This document shows, one piece after another, positions 61,121-64,000 of a stretch of 64,000 nt of DNA; the first letter of the stretch is position 1; each line of letters begins with the position of its first letter. Made by a program: the position numbers and the translations under genes. Source of the stretch: Desulfotignum sp. (GTDB lineage: Bacteria; Desulfobacterota; Desulfobacteria; Desulfobacterales; Desulfobacteraceae); contig JAABSO010000001.1 in NCBI GenBank assembly GCA_011390335.1, forward strand, positions 124,001 to 188,000, in the 5' to 3' direction. The notes beneath the pieces were generated by a model. That model saw only the letters and a list, made by a program, of their open reading frames with translations. It made no database searches and was not told where the DNA came from.

Positions 61121-64000
61121 TCAATTGTCATCCCCGTCCACCAGCCGCCGGTCATACATCTTTTTCACCGCCTCCGTCATTTCCCTGAATCTGTCATCTT
61201 CTACAGTTATTTTTTTTTCCTGAAGGGTCAAACGGTGACCCACCCGGCGCAGGGTGATGTAGACTTTCTGCAGGATGCCGCTTTCCTCGCCGGAAATCAG
61301 TCCTTCACAGCTCAGCCCCTCCAGGAGCCGGATATTGTCTGTCCACACGGTGATGTCCGGGTATGCAGCTGCGTGTTTGAGGATCAGATACTGCACCAGA
61401 AATTCAATATCCACGATGCCGCCGGGGCCCTGCTTGAGATCAAAGACACCGGGTTCATGCTTGAGGCGCTTGGACCGCATACGCTCTCTCATCTCATGCA
61501 CTGCCTGTTTCAGGTCTTTTTCAGACCGTTTTTTACACAAGATTGTCTGGCGTATGCCGCTGAAACGGTTCTGGAGATGCTTGTCTCCTGTAATGGGCCG
61601 GGCACGGATCAGGGCCTGGTGTTCCCAGGTCCAGGCCTGATTTTCCAGGTAATCTTCAAAGGCCCCGATGTCAGAAGCGATCATGCCGGATGCCCCCCCC
61701 GGCCGCAACCGCATGTCTGCGCCATACAGGGTGCCGGCAGGGGTGTGCATGGTCAGGGCATGGATGATGCGCTGGCCCAGATTGGCATAGAACCGCACGG
61801 TTTCTATGGACCTTTCACCGCCCTGGGTATTGCCGGATTCGCCCTGGTACAGAAACACCAGGTCCAGATCTGACTTATACCCCATTTCAAGCCCCCCCAC
61901 CTTGCCGTATGCCACGATGGCGAACCCGCAATGGTCTATCCCGTCTCCTGTCAGTCCGGGAGGCAGGCCGTATTTTGTAGTAACAATGTTCCAGGAAATT
62001 TGCAGCACCTGGGCAAGAACGGTTTCCGCAATATAGGTGAGGTGGTCACTGACCTTCATCAACGGAAAATCCCCGCTCACATCCGCTGCCGCTACCCGCA
62101 GGGTGTTGACCTGGCGGAAGATATTCAACTCTTCCAGCAGGTATTCCATGTCATGGGGATCAATTTTGGCCATTCTGGCAGCCATTTCCTTTTCCAGGGC
62201 ATTTTTTTTGGGTGGAGCATACAGGGTGGCCGGGTGCATGAGTTCATCCAGCAGCACCGGATGGTTGGACAAAAAGGAGATGATCCAGGGACTTCTGGTG
62301 GCAAGGGTGATCAGGGTATCCAGGGCAGCTGCACTTTCTATGAGCAGCGACAGGTAGGTTGTCCTGCGTTCAATGGTGATGATCAAATCCACCAGCCGCA
62401 CCAGAACTGCCCCGCTGTCTGTTGATCTGCCCACTTTTTTAATGAGTACCGGCACCAGCCGTGCCAGTTTTTTCCTGCCGGCAGGGGTGAGGCGCAAGGT
62501 ATTGGGATGGGAGGCCAGGGACCTGAGCACCGACAATACCCGCCCCGGATCTTCATACCCTGCCACTTCAATAGCTTCCGGTGAAAACTGGGGGTCATTG
62601 ATATTCATCCATATTTCCTTTAAATCCCTGGCAGCCGGGTCTTTTTTGTCCTCTGTATCCGTGACAAGGAGCTGGGAAAAATGGGAATGCACTGTTGCCA
62701 GGACCTGGTCCAGATCTTCTTTGAACTTTTTGAATGCATCATATCCCATGGAAAGTGCCAGAATCTGCTGCTGGTCAGAATGATCCGGAATGTCATGGGT
62801 CTGGAGATCCTGGTATTCCTGGAGCCGGTTTTCCACTGTGCGCAAAAAGATGTAACATTGTTTCAGGTCGTCTCTTGTCGCGCTGTCAATGCAGTCATGC
62901 ACCACCAGCAAATCCAGAACCTGTAAAATCCCGGGGGCCTGCAGGGAGGGCTCCACCCCGCCTCTGATAAGCTGGAACAGCTGGCCGAAAAACTCGATTT
63001 CCCGAATCCCGCCGGCACCCAGCTTGATATTGTTTTTCAACCGGGCATTTTTCACCTGCAGGGTAATGCGCTGCTTCATGTCCCTAAAAGAATCAAATGA
63101 TCCGTAATCAAAATACCGGCGAAAGATGAATCCGTTGAGATTATGGAGCAGCAGACGGCCGGCGGCAAGATCTCCTGCCACGGGGGCGGCCTTGATCATG
63201 GCGTACCTTTCCCATTCCCTTCCCTGGGCCTGGTAATATTCCTCAAACGCATCTGTGCTCATGACCAGCGGGCCGCTGTCCCCGAATGGCCGCAGCCGGG
63301 TATCCACCCGGTAAAAATGGCTGCCGCCGGAGCCGGCAAAAAAGGACAGAAACTGCTTGCACAGCCGGGTGAAAAAATCCTGGTTCGATGTCTTGATCCG
63401 CCCGTTCAGCCAGGTGTCTCCTTCTTTAGGATACACAAAGACAAGATCGATGTCCGAAGAAAAATTCAGCTCATCAGCCCCCAGTTTTCCCATGCCCAGG
63501 ACCACCATATGCTGGGCATGGCCGTGCTTGTCCAGGGGGGTACCGTGGGTGGCACACAGTTTTTCATAAAGGAGATCAAGGGCGCGGGAGATACAGGCCC
63601 TGGCCAGGTGTGACAGATCGGAAAGGGTTTCGGACAGATCCGCCTTGCCGGTCAAATCCCGCCAGGCGATGCGGATGATCTCCCGGCGCTTGAAATCCAT
63701 CAACAGTTTTTGTGCCTGGTCTGCATCAGCTTTAGCAGTGACCTGTGCTGCCCGGTCCGAATACCATCCCTGTTTGCGGGCGGCGGCCAGATCCTTTGAG
63801 GCGGACAGGTCATGGAGTATACCCGGATCCCTTGCCAGGCAGTCCGCCACAAAGTCACTGAACAAAAACACCCGGACGAGATCCTCCGGGTTCACACTGC
63901 CTGCATCCAGTCCTTGCCCGGATGTTTCAAGGCGGTCATAAAACCGGTCCAGCCGGGTCATCAAAAGGGTTTTAAGAGAAGGGAACAGACCGGGAAATAC
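61121..64000 (-). CDS. glnE: Glutamine synthetase adenylyltransferase GlnE, 5' end outside the window
   Basis: Adenylylates and deadenylylates glutamine synthetase in response to PII. At least 960 residues are encoded, and the frame is open to the right edge, where residues before the first ATG (63959-63961) still look coding, so the true start is probably beyond 64000. Both nucleotidyltransferase domains are present: NFSSDIDLVFVY in the N-terminal half and GYKSDLDLVFLY in the C-terminal half, each with the GxSDxD metal site, plus MGKLGADELN and DMRLRPGGASG. It converges on the carboxylase genes with a 28-base gap. Confidence 0.9.
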   Translation of the reverse strand, partial: VFPGLFPSLKTLLMTRLDRFYDRLETSGQGLDAGSVNPEDLVRVFLFSDFVADCLARDPGILHDLSASKDLAAARKQGWYSDRAAQVTAKADADQAQKLLMDFKRREIIRIAWRDLTGKADLSETLSDLSHLARACISRALDLLYEKLCATHGTPLDKHGHAQHMVVLGMGKLGADELNFSSDIDLVFVYPKEGDTWLNGRIKTSNQDFFTRLCKQFLSFFAGSGGSHFYRVDTRLRPFGDSGPLVMSTDAFEEYYQAQGREWERYAMIKAAPVAGDLAAGRLLLHNLNGFIFRRYFDYGSFDSFRDMKQRITLQVKNARLKNNIKLGAGGIREIEFFGQLFQLIRGGVEPSLQAPGILQVLDLLVVHDCIDSATRDDLKQCYIFLRTVENRLQEYQDLQTHDIPDHSDQQQILALSMGYDAFKKFKEDLDQVLATVHSHFSQLLVTDTEDKKDPAARDLKEIWMNINDPQFSPEAIEVAGYEDPGRVLSVLRSLASHPNTLRLTPAGRKKLARLVPVLIKKVGRSTDSGAVLVRLVDLIITIERRTTYLSLLIESAAALDTLITLATRSPWIISFLSNHPVLLDELMHPATLYAPPKKNALEKEMAARMAKIDPHDMEYLLEELNIFRQVNTLRVAAADVSGDFPLMKVSDHLTYIAETVLAQVLQISWNIVTTKYGLPPGLTGDGIDHCGFAIVAYGKVGGLEMGYKSDLDLVFLYQGESGNTQGGERSIETVRFYANLGQRIIHALTMHTPAGTLYGADMRLRPGGASGMIASDIGAFEDYLENQAWTWEHQALIRARPITGDKHLQNRFSGIRQTILCKKRSEKDLKQAVHEMRERMRSKRLKHEPGVFDLKQGPGGIVDIEFLVQYLILKHAAAYPDITVWTDNIRLLEGLSCEGLISGEESGILQKVYITLRRVGHRLTLQEKKITVEDDRFREMTEAVKKMYDRRLVDGDDN

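Overview
The window looks like a chromosomal segment of an anaerobic deltaproteobacterium (Desulfobacterota). A sulfate-reducing Desulfobacteraceae-type fatty-acid oxidiser is the best guess. This is inferred from gene content: acyl-CoA synthetase and three crotonase-family enzymes, propionyl/acetyl-CoA-type carboxylase, TRAP transporters, an FMN glutamate synthase-like protein with glutamate dehydrogenase, many sensory proteins and moderately GC-rich coding sequence. The genus cannot be fixed from the sequence. No rRNA, tRNA, CRISPR array, prophage or intact insertion sequence was seen.

Layout. 1-4946: the start of a TRAP transporter operon (minus strand, cut by the window edge) diverges from a GlcD/GlcF-type 2-hydroxyacid oxidase pair, a 3-hydroxybutyrate dehydrogenase-like SDR and a FadR-type regulator. 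Two near-identical TTGGT-AGT-ACCAA operators sit just downstream of two mirror-image promoters. 5043-12395: a CBS protein, then a run of leucyl aminopeptidase, MoxR ATPase, DUF58, TgpA-like transglutaminase and MutY. 12560-16978: a small sigma factor with a soluble zinc anti-sigma candidate, a MOSC protein, a YcaO-TPR protein and RlmN. 17053-25933: a chemotaxis receptor, a Cache-type histidine kinase with NarL-type regulator, a permease, an acyl-CoA synthetase and an enoyl-CoA hydratase/isomerase. 26246-29260: metY-metX-metW for methionine synthesis. 29315-31316: another crotonase and an O-methyltransferase-like protein.

31345-35447 (minus strand) is the most striking part: a tightly overlapped operon of a small helical protein, a stand-alone cobalamin-binding protein with the Wx9EH motif of CarH-type B12 photoreceptors, a PAS-GGDEF diguanylate cyclase, a PAS-histidine kinase and a response regulator. 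It reads as a B12-based sensor wired to both c-di-GMP and phosphotransfer. 35694-38515: a crotonase, an FAD oxidoreductase and the wreck of a PLP decarboxylase gene.

38730-46618 holds two SPFH (stomatin/flotillin) systems tail to tail: an HflC-like protein with a giant AAA-AAA-Lon fusion on the plus strand, and NfeD protease, NfeD, FloA and a small membrane protein on the minus strand. 46619-47212 is non-coding and contains a perfect 30-bp inverted repeat. 47213-54294: an HNH protein, the glutamate synthase-like protein, glutamate dehydrogenase, and a TatT-DctP-DctQ-DctM TRAP transporter. 54309-64000: a degenerate-looking HicAB module, RecQ, a DUF488 pseudogene, a two-gene biotin-dependent carboxylase and GlnE running off the right edge.
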